Shown one piece after another: positions 52,749-61,990 of a DNA stretch of 64,000 nt; position 1 is the stretch's first letter, and every line of letters begins with the position of its first letter. Location of the stretch: the NCBI RefSeq assembly GCF_047228935.1, contig NZ_JBFEGG010000007.1, forward strand, positions 13,660-77,659, written 5' to 3'. The stretch is from Ornithinibacillus sp047228935. Lineage in GTDB: Bacteria > Bacillota > Bacilli > Bacillales > Amphibacillaceae. The translations under genes were made by a program, and so were the position numbers. Under the pieces are notes generated by a model that was given only the letters and a program-made list of their open reading frames with translations, did not search any database and was not told the origin of the DNA.

Positions 52749-54926
52749 TTGTTTCACTTCTCTCCGTAACCGATCTTTCTCCACTTTTAATGGATCAGGT
52801 TCTATAATTCCTTTCATTAACAACTTTTCAAAATCTACTACTGGAACCGGTCGAGAAAATAAGTAGCCTTGGATCAAATCACACTCCCGATCTCTTAAGA
52901 AAAGGTATTGACTGTATTCCTCTACACCTTCTGCAATAATTTTCATTTTAAGACCTCTTGCCATTTCCATGACAGATCCTACGATGATAGTATCCTTCTC
53001 AATCTGACCATCTCTACTTTGAATAAAAACTTGATCAATTTTCAGCGTATCCGCTTGGTACTCTCGTAAATAATTTAATGAGGCAAAACCAGTACCGAAG
53101 TCATCGATTGCAACACGTACGCCAAGCTCTTTTAGTTCAGCAAGTGTGGTTAGGACGACTTTTTCACTTTTTAAAAGAGAGCCCTCAGTAATTTCTACGC
53201 CTAAGTATTCTGGTAGGACTTGGTATGTGTTCAGCTGACTCTTCACATAGTCTGGGAATCCTTTTTTCATAAGACGAATTGGGGAAATATTTACAGAAAC
53301 CTGGATTAAATCCAGTCCTTTTTCCTTCCACTCCTGCATTTGCTGACAGGCTTTTTTTACTACCCAGTCACTTATGTCACTAATTAAGTGATTCTCCTCC
53401 GCAATTGGAATAAATTCACCCGGGGAAATTGCGCCCCATTCTTTATGATTCCAACGAATTAGTGCCTCTGCTCCCATAATTTTACCTGTTTTTGTTTCGA
53501 CTAATGGCTGATAGTACAGCTCAAACTCTTCCTTTTCTAGCGCTTCAATCATATCATTTTCAATGGAAAGCCTACGCTGGAAGGCAATGTCTTTGGAATA
53601 GGAATATAATCGGAACGTATTTCTCCCACTTTTTTTCGCGTGAACTAATGCTGAGTGCGCCTTATCCATGAGACGATCCGTTGTTTTCCCGTCATCAGGA
53701 TATAAACTAATCCCGACACTTGTTGTCATATTAATTTCGTAATCATCTATCGTAATCGGTTGTTTAATATCGTGAATTAAATTCTCCGTAATGGAGATGA
53801 TATTTTCTTTATCCTTGTAATCCTCTAATAGAATGATAAAATCATTGCTCTTCAGACTTGCAATAAAGCTTGTTTCTGGGAGGATTAACATGAGTCTTGC
53901 TGCAATTGTTTTTAACACTTCATCACCGATTTGATATCCTAATGAACCGTTGATAACCGAGAATCGATCTAAGTTCAAAAACATGAAGGCGAACGGCTTT
54001 TTACTTTTAAATAGACTAGAAAGCTTCTCGTCTAAGCTTCTTCGGTTAGGAAGAGTTGTTAGTATATCATGATTAGCTGAGTACTCGAGCCTTTCTTGAA
54101 TTTTCACTTCATCGGTAATATCAGTTTGGAGTCCGTAGATATAGGTGATTTTACCATTTTCATCATGGAAAGGTGCAGTGTGACAAGTAAGCCATTTTTC
54201 TGTACCATTAAATGTGTTTATTCGATAACGCATATCCACAGATTCTCCGTTAGCAAGTACTTCAATAGCCATTTTCTTTACATAACTTTTATCATCTGGA
54301 TGAACATATTTTTGAATAACATCTTTAATTTCTAATTGATCTCTATCGAAAGCCTCAATTGGATATTCATAAAGGTCTGCTAAACCCGTTGAAGCATAGA
54401 CTAGCTTCCCTGTTTTATAGTCACTGACCCAAACGCCAATATTTAATAAGTCGAGTATGGATTTAAAACTGCTATTTTCACTCCGAATATCGATAGCTTT
54501 TTGTTTATGTATCGTTACGTCTTTTATAAACAGTCCTATCCCGTCGACTGAATCGTGGCTATTTAAAGGAACCATCATCATATCAAAGAACTCTTTTTTC
54601 CGCTTCAATTGAACTTCACAGTATTGATTTTTTCCTGTTAACGTTTGGCGGAAAGCGTGTTCAAAATTTTCAAAGGACTTCTTTAACAGCACACGTTTAA
54701 AATCATTAATGTGAACGACATGTTGAAAAACTCTTATGTCGTGCTTATTTATAGAACGTAATTCTCCATCTCGAGAGAATACCATGATTAGATCAGGTGT
54801 TTGATTTCCTAGTGAAGCATAATAATTCACTAGCTTCTCTGTTAGTGCATCCTGACTAATATGGGGAATAGTATCTTGGAATAACAATTCTAATGCCGCA
54901 TTTTGTGTCGAATCGGTCCTAGTCAT
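52746..54926 (-). CDS. PAS-GGDEF-EAL protein, probable cyclic di-GMP phosphodiesterase
   Basis: A 726-residue cytoplasmic signalling protein without membrane helices. Two PAS regions (about 50-145 and 150-275), a GGDEF fold (about 280-440) and an EAL domain (about 455-705). The cyclase signature is degenerate: SLKSNDF stands where RxGGDEF is expected, so no synthesis is likely. The EAL domain keeps GAEALIRWNHKEWG, IDDFGTGFASLNYLREY, LKIDQVFI, IAEGVEEYSQ and QGYLFSRPV, so hydrolysis of cyclic di-GMP is expected. The PAS domains suggest control by a bound ligand. GGGGAG precedes ATG 54926. It may set the signal read by the riboswitch at 22 kb. Confidence 0.92.
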   Translation of the reverse strand: MTRTDSTQNAALELLFQDTIPHISQDALTEKLVNYYASLGNQTPDLIMVFSRDGELRSINKHDIRVFQHVVHINDFKRVLLKKSFENFEHAFRQTLTGKNQYCEVQLKRKKEFFDMMMVPLNSHDSVDGIGLFIKDVTIHKQKAIDIRSENSSFKSILDLLNIGVWVSDYKTGKLVYASTGLADLYEYPIEAFDRDQLEIKDVIQKYVHPDDKSYVKKMAIEVLANGESVDMRYRINTFNGTEKWLTCHTAPFHDENGKITYIYGLQTDITDEVKIQERLEYSANHDILTTLPNRRSLDEKLSSLFKSKKPFAFMFLNLDRFSVINGSLGYQIGDEVLKTIAARLMLILPETSFIASLKSNDFIILLEDYKDKENIISITENLIHDIKQPITIDDYEINMTTSVGISLYPDDGKTTDRLMDKAHSALVHAKKSGRNTFRLYSYSKDIAFQRRLSIENDMIEALEKEEFELYYQPLVETKTGKIMGAEALIRWNHKEWGAISPGEFIPIAEENHLISDISDWVVKKACQQMQEWKEKGLDLIQVSVNISPIRLMKKGFPDYVKSQLNTYQVLPEYLGVEITEGSLLKSEKVVLTTLAELKELGVRVAIDDFGTGFASLNYLREYQADTLKIDQVFIQSRDGQIEKDTIIVGSVMEMARGLKMKIIAEGVEEYSQYLFLRDRECDLIQGYLFSRPVPVVDFEKLLMKGIIEPDPLKVEKDRLRREVKQ

Positions 54927-55269
54927 GATAGCTCCCCTTTATATAAAATAAGCAAAAATTCGATTACTTATTACAAATTATAGTATAATAGTCCCTCTTT
55001 TCAAACTGTTTTCTTAATTTTCATATGTAATTTCGATTTCCGAACCATTAAATATAATCAAAATATGTTAGAAGAAGGCACATTCCCTTATCTTTTAGAG
55101 AATGAGTAATAAGTGGGGGAAATTTTATCCTTTCCTATTATGCTAAAAAAGCACATTGTTTGCGTTTACTTTTGAGTAGGTGCGAATAATGTAAATTGCT
55201 GCGTTTGCAGTTGAGGATTAGTTTGGGTACAATAGTAATCATGTTTGATTTGTAACGGAGGTATTCTGC
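54927..55269. other. Intergenic region between divergent EAL and ThrE-C genes
   Basis: About 340 nt. It contains the promoter annotated at 55205-55233, and must include the EAL gene promoter. No other coding or RNA element is seen. Confidence 0.5.
55205..55233 (+). promoter_or_regulatory. Probable sigma-A promoter of the ThrE-C gene
   Basis: TTGCAG, 17-nt spacer, TACAAT, 36 nt upstream of the start codon. It shows that this half is transcribed on its own. Confidence 0.5.
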
Positions 55270-55722
55270 ATGGGAATTATTGCCCAACTTATTACAAGTT
55301 TTATAGCTTCTTTAGGGTTCGGGATTTTATTTAATGCACCAAAAAAGGTGTTAGTGCAATGTGGGATAAACGGTATGGCTGGTTGGATTGTCTATTACTT
55401 ATTAGTCGATATCGGAATGAATGCTTTACCAGCAACGATTCTTGGAGCGGCACTCGTTGCAGTCATTAGCCGGATTTTTGCCAAAATGTATAAGACTCCG
55501 ATTATTATCTTTAATGTTTCGGGTATCATACCGCTTGTACCAGGAGGGATGGCTTACAACGCTATGCGCAGCTTTGTCCAGAATGATTACTATGCTGCTT
55601 TTGAATATGCTACAGAAGTGATGCTTCTAGCTGGCGGAATTGCCATGGGGCTAATGTTTTCGGAAGTGTTAAATCAAGTGATGTTGAAAACGAGTGGCAA
55701 GAAGAGGAGAACACAGCTTTAG
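55270..55722 (+). CDS. Threonine/serine exporter ThrE, C-terminal half (YjjB family)
   Basis: A 150-residue membrane protein with four to five helices matching the ThrE C-terminal domain (DUF3815): FIASLGFGILFNAPKKVLVQ, CGINGMAGWIVYYLL, ATILGAALVAVISRIFAKMY, KTPIIIFNVSGIIPLVPGGM and AYNAMRSFVQNDY. It should pair with the YjjP-type half at 52 kb to export small neutral amino acids such as threonine or serine; the substrate is inferred from the family. GGAGG precedes ATG 55270. Confidence 0.9.
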   Translation: MGIIAQLITSFIASLGFGILFNAPKKVLVQCGINGMAGWIVYYLLVDIGMNALPATILGAALVAVISRIFAKMYKTPIIIFNVSGIIPLVPGGMAYNAMRSFVQNDYYAAFEYATEVMLLAGGIAMGLMFSEVLNQVMLKTSGKKRRTQL

Positions 55723-55737
55723 AGCTGTGTTTTTTTA
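55711..55737 (+). terminator. Rho-independent terminator overlapping the ThrE-C stop codon
   Basis: ACACAGCT/AGCTGTGT stem with a TTAG loop that includes the stop codon, followed by T7. Confidence 0.85.
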
Positions 55738-55780
55738 TTGGGTGAGGGAATTTGGTTGATATCCCTCACTCCATAGATTG

Positions 55781-57097
55781 TTATGCTTCATCTCCAACAT
55801 CATCTGCTTCAGTCCGTGTGATCAACACCTTATCTACTCGTACATGATCCATATCTATCACTTCAATTTTTAAATCTTCCACCTTAATGAAATCTCCTTC
55901 GGCAGGGATATCGCCAAGGTAGGTAGTGATATATCCGCCTAGTGTGTGGGAGTCGCTCCTTAGTTCTTCAAGCTCCTCGATATCAAAATAGCGTTTGAAG
56001 CTTTCTAAGGGAATTAACCCATCTGCAAGCCATGAATTTTCGTCGCGCTGTGTAATTTCTGGATCGACATCCAGTAGATCTGGCATATCACCAACGATGT
56101 TTTCGATAAAGTCGTGTAAGGTGACAAAGCCTTCAATTCCACCGTATTCATCGATGACAACTGCTTGATGCATCCCGGAATCTTTTATTTTTTCTAGTGC
56201 TTGAAATGCCATCATCGCTTCTGGTAGTACTAATGCTTTTTCCACACAGTCCTCTAGTTTAAAGGATTCACCCAACACAAGGCGGCCAAACACAGTCTTT
56301 TTATGAATAATGCCTCGGAATTTATCGAGGCTTCCCTCACCGACTGGAAAAGAGGAATGGTTACTTTCACTCATAATACGCAAGTTGTCCTCAAGTGAAT
56401 CCTCAACATCAATCCATTCTAGATACGTTCTAGGTGTCAAAATATCCCCTAAGCGTTGTTCACCCATAAAGAAAATTTGTTCCACCATCTCACGTTCATT
56501 TTCTTCGACTACTCCACTATAGACACCTTGTTCAATCATTTGCGTAATTTCTTCTTCTGTCACATCAGGGTTATTATTTTGTTTAATACCAAAAATTTTC
56601 AATACTAATTCGGTTGATTTACTTAACAGCCAAATCAGCGGTCGACCTACTTTGGAAAAGTAATACATCGGCTTCGCTACGGATAGTGCTACTTTTTCTG
56701 GGTTGTTCATGCCAATACGTTTCGGAACTAATTCTCCGATAATTAAAGATAAATATGTCGTGATGGCGATAACGATAAACATACTTATTTGTGCACTAAA
56801 GGGAGCAAGGACCTCTATTTTTGCAATTGCCGGGGCTAATTTGCTAGCAATTGCAGCACCACCAAACGCACCTGTTACAACCCCGATCAACGTAATCCCG
56901 ATTTGAATCGTCGATAACAGTTGATTCGGCTCCTCGGCGAGCTTCAGCGCAAATGTCGCTCTATTGTCCCCATCTTGTGCGATTTTTTCTAATCTTGCTT
57001 TCCTTGACGTTACAATGGCGATTTCTGTCATGGCAAAAATACCATTAGCTATAATTAAAATAAGGACTATACTAATCGATATCAGCGGGATATCCAA
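55781..57097 (-). CDS. CNNM/CorC (HlyC)-family membrane protein with CBS domains
   Basis: A 438-residue protein. An N-terminal transmembrane domain (DUF21, about 1-195) with NGIFAMTEIAIVTSRKARLE, NQLLSTIQIGITLIGVVTGA and GELVPKRIGM. Next comes a tandem CBS pair (about 215-340) with LTPRTYLEWIDVE and QAVVIDEYGGIEGFVTLHD, and then a CorC/HlyC C-terminal domain (about 350-430) with SWLADGLIPLESF and TLGGYITTYLGDIP. The family handles Mg2+ or other divalent ions; the old label hemolysin is misleading. The TTG start at 57097 follows GGTGA. Transcribed alone. Confidence 0.92.
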   Translation of the reverse strand: MDIPLISISIVLILIIANGIFAMTEIAIVTSRKARLEKIAQDGDNRATFALKLAEEPNQLLSTIQIGITLIGVVTGAFGGAAIASKLAPAIAKIEVLAPFSAQISMFIVIAITTYLSLIIGELVPKRIGMNNPEKVALSVAKPMYYFSKVGRPLIWLLSKSTELVLKIFGIKQNNNPDVTEEEITQMIEQGVYSGVVEENEREMVEQIFFMGEQRLGDILTPRTYLEWIDVEDSLEDNLRIMSESNHSSFPVGEGSLDKFRGIIHKKTVFGRLVLGESFKLEDCVEKALVLPEAMMAFQALEKIKDSGMHQAVVIDEYGGIEGFVTLHDFIENIVGDMPDLLDVDPEITQRDENSWLADGLIPLESFKRYFDIEELEELRSDSHTLGGYITTYLGDIPAEGDFIKVEDLKIEVIDMDHVRVDKVLITRTEADDVGDEA

Positions 57098-57295
57098 AAT
57101 ACATTCACCAAACCTTTACATAATGATTTGCACAAGATAATTTAATCACAATACGATCCATTTAGTCTAATTTTCACTTCTCCAATGCTTCTTATTCTGA
57201 AAATGAGGTGAAAGAGTAGATGTTTTTCCGGTAATTATGATAATTTTTTACAATTTATGATACAATGGGGACAACATAACATTAGGGGGATTCAG

Positions 57296-57484
57296 ATGGA
57301 TATTGCAGCGATGTCAGTCGTAATGGCTAATAGCCAGGTACGGTCAGAAGCAAGTTTACAGGTAATCGCAAATATTAAAGATCTCATGCAACAGCAAGGT
57401 GCACAGTTGACTGAAATGTTAAGCCAATCTACACCTCAAGCTCCACACCCGACACTTGGGAAAAGCGTGGACATTTCGTTATAA
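57296..57484 (+). CDS. YjfB-family putative motility protein (62 aa)
   Basis: A small protein, MDIAAMSVVMANSQVRSEAS at the N-terminus followed by LQVIANIKDLMQQQGAQLTE, and ending TLGKSVDISL. This is the YjfB pattern, annotated as a putative motility protein, with a helical core that ends in a short Gly-Lys-xx-Asp tail. I chose ATG 57296 (TAGGGGG upstream) over 57257, which would add 13 unrelated residues. Flagellar genes flhO and flhP lie 2-3 kb downstream on the opposite strand. The role is unknown; no sigma-D promoter was recognised. Confidence 0.8.
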   Translation: MDIAAMSVVMANSQVRSEASLQVIANIKDLMQQQGAQLTEMLSQSTPQAPHPTLGKSVDISL

Positions 57485-57486
57485 AT

Positions 57487-57516
57487 GAAAAAACCCCCTG
57501 TGTAGGGGGTTTTGTT
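57487..57516. terminator. Bidirectional terminator between yjfB-like and lipoprotein genes
   Basis: AAAACCCCC/AGGGGGTTTT stem with 5-nt loop, T-rich on both sides, between converging genes. Confidence 0.85.
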
Positions 57517-57527
57517 AGGATTAGTTA

Positions 57528-57851
57528 TTACTGATTGTTGTCATCGTCGTCTGTTCCTTCAGTTGGACCAGCACCATTGTTCTCTTCTTCTGTTAAACCA
57601 TTTTCATTTCCTTCATCTAATCCATTTTCACCGGTTCCTGTACCGTTATCAGTACCCATACCATTATCGCCGTTATCTGTTCCACCATTTTCTAAATCAT
57701 TATCAAGTCCATTATCATCTTCTTGATTTAATGGTGCTTCATCTTCAACCGGGTCATCAATGGGATCTTCTGTATCATCATCACCACATGCCACCATAAG
57801 TGATAATGCCAAAACAGGCGCACCTAATTTAATTAGCCATTTTTTGTTCAT
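57528..57851 (-). CDS. Small lipoprotein with Asp/Asn/Gly-rich tail
   Basis: A 107-residue protein with a lipoprotein signal ending LSLMVACGDDD (lipobox Cys at about 22). The rest is low complexity, made of D, N, E and G (NGLDNDLENGGTDNGDNGMG), with no folded domain visible. It should sit on the outer membrane face with an acidic, disordered tail that may bind cations. AGGAGG precedes ATG 57851. Function unknown. Confidence 0.75.
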   Translation of the reverse strand: MNKKWLIKLGAPVLALSLMVACGDDDTEDPIDDPVEDEAPLNQEDDNGLDNDLENGGTDNGDNGMGTDNGTGTGENGLDEGNENGLTEEENNGAGPTEGTDDDDNNQ

Positions 57852-58033
57852 GACATTTCCTCCTTGTAGTAATAACTTTCGGCATTAGCTTGCCCCTTTT
57901 TTTACTTTCTGATACAGATTTTTTACGGAAAATTAATGTATTACTTATGTGTTTATGTATATTTTAGCAATAAATTTTTCCAAGCATGTAACTATAATCT
58001 TATTAGATTAACCTACTTCCATTAAAATATGCA

Positions 58034-58067
58034 TAAAAAAATGCTACCAACTCATGGCAGCATTTTC
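58034..58067 (-). terminator. Rho-independent terminator after fabZ
   Basis: On the minus strand AAAATGCTGCCA/TTGGTAGCATTTT with a 4-nt loop and T run. Confidence 0.85.
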
Positions 58068-58071
58068 ATCT

Positions 58072-58494
58072 TTATTTAATTGCAAATGTAATCTCCGCTT
58101 CACAAGCAAGCTCACCATCAACTGTTGCAGTCCCTTTTCCTTTTCCAATTGGACCTTTAACTCGGACAATTTCAACTTCTAATTTTAGCTGATCACCTGG
58201 TTTTACTTGACGTTTAAACCGACAATTATCAATTCCAGCTAGAAAACCTAACTTGCCACGATTTTCTTCTTTCCCTAAAATAGCAATCGCTCCAGCTTGG
58301 GCTAGTGCCTCCACAATTAAAACACCGGGCATTACTGGGTAATCAGGAAAATGTCCTTGGAAAAATGGTTCATTTACCGTTACATTTTTCAACCCAACAA
58401 CACGTTTCCCCTCTTCCATTTCTAAAACCTTATCCACTAATAGGAAGGGATAACGATGTGGGATTATGTTTTTTATTTCATTAATATCCAACAT
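58072..58494 (-). CDS. fabZ: 3-hydroxyacyl-ACP dehydratase FabZ
   Basis: Removes water from 3-hydroxyacyl-ACP to give trans-2-enoyl-ACP in fatty acid elongation, cytoplasmic. The 140-residue protein opens MLDINEIKNIIPHRYPFLLV and has the catalytic His in PFFQGHFPDYPVMPG and Glu in VLIVEALAQAGAIAI, then FKRQVKPGDQLKLEVEIV. Length is standard. GGAGCG precedes ATG 58494. In Bacillus subtilis fabZ (ywpB) also lies near mbl-flhO-flhP, so this is conserved gene order. Confidence 0.96.
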   Translation of the reverse strand: MLDINEIKNIIPHRYPFLLVDKVLEMEEGKRVVGLKNVTVNEPFFQGHFPDYPVMPGVLIVEALAQAGAIAILGKEENRGKLGFLAGIDNCRFKRQVKPGDQLKLEVEIVRVKGPIGKGKGTATVDGELACEAEITFAIK

Positions 58495-58666
58495 TTAGCG
58501 CTCCTTTTGTGTATACTTTATTTCATTATACCAGATATTAGTAGTTGGTATTAACTATTTACTCATTTTACATACTATCTTTTCAAAAGAGCTTGTTTCG
58601 CTATCTTCAACAAGTATTGGGTAGTTCATTCGCTTGTTGGTAAGCTAATATTCCTTTCTTAAAAAC

Positions 58667-58695
58667 AAAAAACCTGTACTTATTATGTACAGGTT
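58667..58695 (-). terminator. Rho-independent terminator after the EpuA-like gene
   Basis: On the minus strand AACCTGTAC/GTACAGGTT with a 7-nt loop and T6. Confidence 0.8.
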
Positions 58696-58700
58696 AACAT

Positions 58701-59174
58701 CTATTTTTCTTTAATGACAATATCTATAATATGTTGCCATGTTTCCCATTTTAAAGCGTCACTCGGCTCTCCGTCCCCTAATCCACCGTAACCAACCATA
58801 AGGCCAACACAAAGCGCAACAACAGAAAGGGTAGCAACAACAACAATCCGTAACCAAATTGGGAAAATCCGTAATCGTGGCTTTTTGTTCTTACGTTTTT
58901 CTTCCTTTTGCTCTCTCTTTTGTTGTCTTCTGTTTTGTTTTAGCGTTTCGGTCATTTCTAATTCGCTATTTGCAGAACGTCTTCTACGCTTTTCTTTGTC
59001 GATGGAGGATTCATTACTAGAAGATGTTTCTTTAGATGTAGCTGGTTTCGCTTCACTTTCTGCAGCTCGCTTAGCAGGCTCACGTCTTTTATCATTATCA
59101 GTATGAAGCTCAATCCGTTTTCTTCTAGTAGATGTTTCTTCCTTAGTCTTATCAAACTGGTTTGTTGTGGACAT
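58701..59174 (-). CDS. EpuA/RNA polymerase subunit beta-type small membrane protein
   Basis: A 157-residue protein. The first 100 residues are charged and disordered (RRKRIELHTDNDKRREPAKR). Then come a basic stretch, one membrane helix (about 115-136: WLRIVVVATLSVVALCVGLM) and a tail VGYGGLGDGEPSDALKWETW. This C-terminal block defines the EpuA-type family, which databases often label DNA-directed RNA polymerase subunit beta although the protein is not the polymerase beta chain. I chose ATG 59174 over GTG 59186, whose ribosome site would overlap it. It follows flhP by about 80 nt. Confidence 0.8.
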   Translation of the reverse strand: MSTTNQFDKTKEETSTRRKRIELHTDNDKRREPAKRAAESEAKPATSKETSSSNESSIDKEKRRRRSANSELEMTETLKQNRRQQKREQKEEKRKNKKPRLRIFPIWLRIVVVATLSVVALCVGLMVGYGGLGDGEPSDALKWETWQHIIDIVIKEK

Positions 59175-59256
59175 AACTCGGTTCACCTATTTCCATACAT
59201 TTCATTATTTTTCTACTATAAGTTATCCTTTAATGTGCGTCAATCTCTTTTCGGAC

Positions 59257-60081
59257 TTAAGAACGTAATTGGTTAATTAAGCCCATCATTTGATCGCCCA
59301 TGGAAATGGTACGTGCGTTAAATTGGTAAGAACGCTGTACATTAATTAGATCCGTTAATTCTTTCCCCATGTTTACATTAGACGTTTCCAGTGCCCCACT
59401 TTTTAGTGCTGCTGGAACTCCTTGGATAATTTCAGCTGCGTTGTAACCTAGTTGAGCTAAATCAGTTGGTAGGCGGAAATTATTATTTCCAGTAGCCTCA
59501 AGTAATCTTGGTCTCACCGCTTCTACTATTTCCAATTGGCCAACCACTTCAGTGTTAGTGCCACGTTTTACCGTGATTAATCCATTTTCAGCAATTTGAA
59601 TATCATCAAATCCGTCTTCGAATATTAGTTGTCCATTCGTACCTAAGACTGGATCACCATCTTTAGTCGTAAGCATCACTTGGTTATTTTCAAGTGGACT
59701 TAAATAAAATGCCCCATCTCTAGTGTAACGAGTTTCCGTTATATTATTTTCCGTAACAGATACTTGGAATAGATGATTTGGTTGTAGTAACGCTATATCT
59801 AAAGCACGACCAGTTTCATTTAACGCACCTTGTGATAAATCTATGTTAATGGAACCAAGTTTAGCACCAGAACCAACACGTACCCCATCTGGAGTAAGTC
59901 TACCTTCTAGATTGGCAGGGTCGTTTAAGTTATTAATTTGTTGGAATAATAATGATGCAAAATCTGCTTGTCTTGCTTTATAACCAGTTGTTTGACTGTT
60001 CGCTAAATTATTTCCAATCAAGTCCATTTTTTGTTGGAGTTGATTCATCGTTACTGCAGCTTGAATCATAGATCTAGACAT
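59257..60081 (-). CDS. flhP: Flagellar hook-basal body protein FlhP
   Basis: A rod/hook family protein of 274 residues related to FlgG/FlgF. The N-terminus, MNQLQQKMDLIGNNLANSQT then TGYKARQADF, is the conserved flagellar rod signature, and the C-terminus has ALETSNVNMGKELTDLINVQ then RSYQFNARTISMGDQM. It is exported by the flagellar type III apparatus and would sit in the basal body or hook. It follows flhO by 28 nt, as in Bacillus subtilis, so the two are co-transcribed. Confidence 0.93.
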   Translation of the reverse strand: MSRSMIQAAVTMNQLQQKMDLIGNNLANSQTTGYKARQADFASLLFQQINNLNDPANLEGRLTPDGVRVGSGAKLGSINIDLSQGALNETGRALDIALLQPNHLFQVSVTENNITETRYTRDGAFYLSPLENNQVMLTTKDGDPVLGTNGQLIFEDGFDDIQIAENGLITVKRGTNTEVVGQLEIVEAVRPRLLEATGNNNFRLPTDLAQLGYNAAEIIQGVPAALKSGALETSNVNMGKELTDLINVQRSYQFNARTISMGDQMMGLINQLRS

Positions 60082-60109
60082 AACGATTCCCCCTTTTCCA
60101 ATTCAGACA

Positions 60110-60913
60110 TTATCCGATACGACCGATTTCACTTACTGCTTTCCCTAAGCTTTCGTCGTACGCTTTTAGAACACGTTGGTTCATTTCAAAACTACGATAC
60201 GCTTCCATCATTTGCGTCATTGTTTGCGCTGCATCCACATTAGACTGTTCTAAAAAGCCTTGTTGTACGGTAAATGTTGCACCAGCCGGAACAGGTCCTG
60301 CTTCACCGTTATAAAGACCATTTCCCTCTTTTTCAAGCTGGTTCACATTAGGCGTATACGCAATTCCTAGTTGGATCGTTTCCCCGCCAACTTGAAGTCC
60401 ACCATCCGGTGTTACGGTAAATTCCATACCACCCGTTTGAATTGGATTTCCAGCTTCATTTAACACATAATATCCTTGTGTCGTAACGAGAAAGCCTTGT
60501 CCATCTACAGTAAAGTTACCGTTTCTTGTGTAACGCGGCTCTCCATTTTCATTTTGCACAGTGAAAAAGATACTTCCCGTTTCATCAGGAAACACACCAT
60601 CGATTAATGCAAGGTCCGTTGTTACACCAGTATCTCTTAGTGCACCTTGGATGAAGTCTGGGACATATTCCTGCACATAAACACCTGTGTTCAATGACCC
60701 AATCGGATTTTGAACTGGTAAATTTATAGGTTGTTTTGTCGGAATATCTCTAGCTCCCATTTGGTACATCAGCATCTCAGGGAACGCTCGCAACGACGCT
60801 TGATCCTGCTTGTACCCTGGAGTATTGGCATTGGCAATATTATTCGCTAATGCATCTTGTTGCCTTTGCATTGTAAGCATTCCACTTGCTGCAGTATAAA
60901 ATCCTCTAAGCAC
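60110..60913 (-). CDS. flhO: Flagellar hook-basal body protein FlhO
   Basis: A 267-residue rod/hook family protein. It starts LRGFYTAASGMLTMQRQQDA followed by LANNIANANTPGYKQDQASL, and ends QSNVDAAQTMTQMMEAYRSF, the paired terminal coils of this family. I chose GTG 60913 because GGGGAGG lies 9 nt upstream and the protein then begins at the canonical N-terminus; the frame start at 60952 adds 13 charged residues. Length matches the Bacillus subtilis protein (about 270). It lies 75 nt downstream of mbl. Confidence 0.93.
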   Translation of the reverse strand: MLRGFYTAASGMLTMQRQQDALANNIANANTPGYKQDQASLRAFPEMLMYQMGARDIPTKQPINLPVQNPIGSLNTGVYVQEYVPDFIQGALRDTGVTTDLALIDGVFPDETGSIFFTVQNENGEPRYTRNGNFTVDGQGFLVTTQGYYVLNEAGNPIQTGGMEFTVTPDGGLQVGGETIQLGIAYTPNVNQLEKEGNGLYNGEAGPVPAGATFTVQQGFLEQSNVDAAQTMTQMMEAYRSFEMNQRVLKAYDESLGKAVSEIGRIG

Positions 60914-60988
60914 TACAATACGCCTCCCCGTGAACTGTGTTTTTTCTTTCAAGTGTTACAAACGCATAACACCAAAATGGTCCTATAT

Positions 60989-61990
60989 TTAAACGATATT
61001 TCTACCTTCTACTTTATCAATATTTTCAAGCATAATTCCCGTTCCTTTTGCCACACAATGCATTGGTTCTTCTGCTAAGAAAACAGGTACTTTTAATTCC
61101 TCTGCTAATAACTGATCAATGCCGTGAATTAAAGCACCACCACCAGTTAAAATAACACCACGATCAATAATATCTGCTGATAATTCTGGTGGTGTACGTT
61201 CTAGTACAGACTTAGCACCTTGTACAATCAACGATACCGGCTCACGCAGCGCCTCTTCAATTTCCTCAGAATGTACAGTAATTGTACGTGGAAGTCCCGT
61301 TACCATATCACGGCCACGGATATCCATTTCTTCTTGGCGAGCACCTTTAAAAACAGTTGCAATATTAATTTTAATATCTTCCGCAGTACGCTCCCCTATA
61401 AGAAGCTTATACTTACGTTTTATGTACTGAAGAATTTCTACATCAAATTTATCCCCAGCCATTTTAATGGATTCGGAAGTTACGATATCACCCATTGAAA
61501 GAACGGCAACATCCGTAGTTCCTCCACCAATATCTACGACCATATTTCCACTAGGCTGATAAATTTCCATTCCAGCCCCAATAGCCGCTACCTTTGGCTC
61601 TTCTTCTAAATATACTTTCTTACCGCCAGATTTCTCCGCAGCCTCTTTAATCGCCTTTTGCTCTACCTTCGTAATATTCGTCGGGCAGCAAATAAGCATT
61701 CTCGGCTTAGAAAGAAATCCTTTCACTTTAATTTTATTTATAAAATATTTTAACATTGCTTCTGTTACATCGAAATCAGCGATTACGCCATCTTTCAACG
61801 GACGAATTGCCTCGATATTTCCTGGTGTCCGTCCAACCATACGTCTAGCAGCTTCTCCAACCTCAAGCACTTTGCCAGTGTTACGATCCATAGCCACAAC
61901 CGATGGCTCATTAAGTACAATTCCTTTACCCTTCACATGTATCAACACATTGGCAGTCCCAAGGTCAATCCCAATATCCCTAGAAAACAT
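60989..61990 (-). CDS. mbl: Rod-shape actin-like protein Mbl
   Basis: A cytoskeletal ATPase that directs side-wall synthesis at the inner membrane. The 333-residue protein has the actin-fold segments DIGIDLGTANVLIHVKGKGI (phosphate 1), NMVVDIGGGTTDVAVLSMGD (phosphate 2), and GVILTGGGALIHGIDQLLAE (adenosine). The length equals Bacillus subtilis Mbl, and the order mbl-flhO-flhP supports Mbl rather than MreB. ATG 61990 lies 6 nt after AGGAGG; the TTG at 61993 is too close. The ~21-bp repeat array begins about 155 nt upstream. Confidence 0.94.
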   Translation of the reverse strand: MFSRDIGIDLGTANVLIHVKGKGIVLNEPSVVAMDRNTGKVLEVGEAARRMVGRTPGNIEAIRPLKDGVIADFDVTEAMLKYFINKIKVKGFLSKPRMLICCPTNITKVEQKAIKEAAEKSGGKKVYLEEEPKVAAIGAGMEIYQPSGNMVVDIGGGTTDVAVLSMGDIVTSESIKMAGDKFDVEILQYIKRKYKLLIGERTAEDIKINIATVFKGARQEEMDIRGRDMVTGLPRTITVHSEEIEEALREPVSLIVQGAKSVLERTPPELSADIIDRGVILTGGGALIHGIDQLLAEELKVPVFLAEEPMHCVAKGTGIMLENIDKVEGRNIV

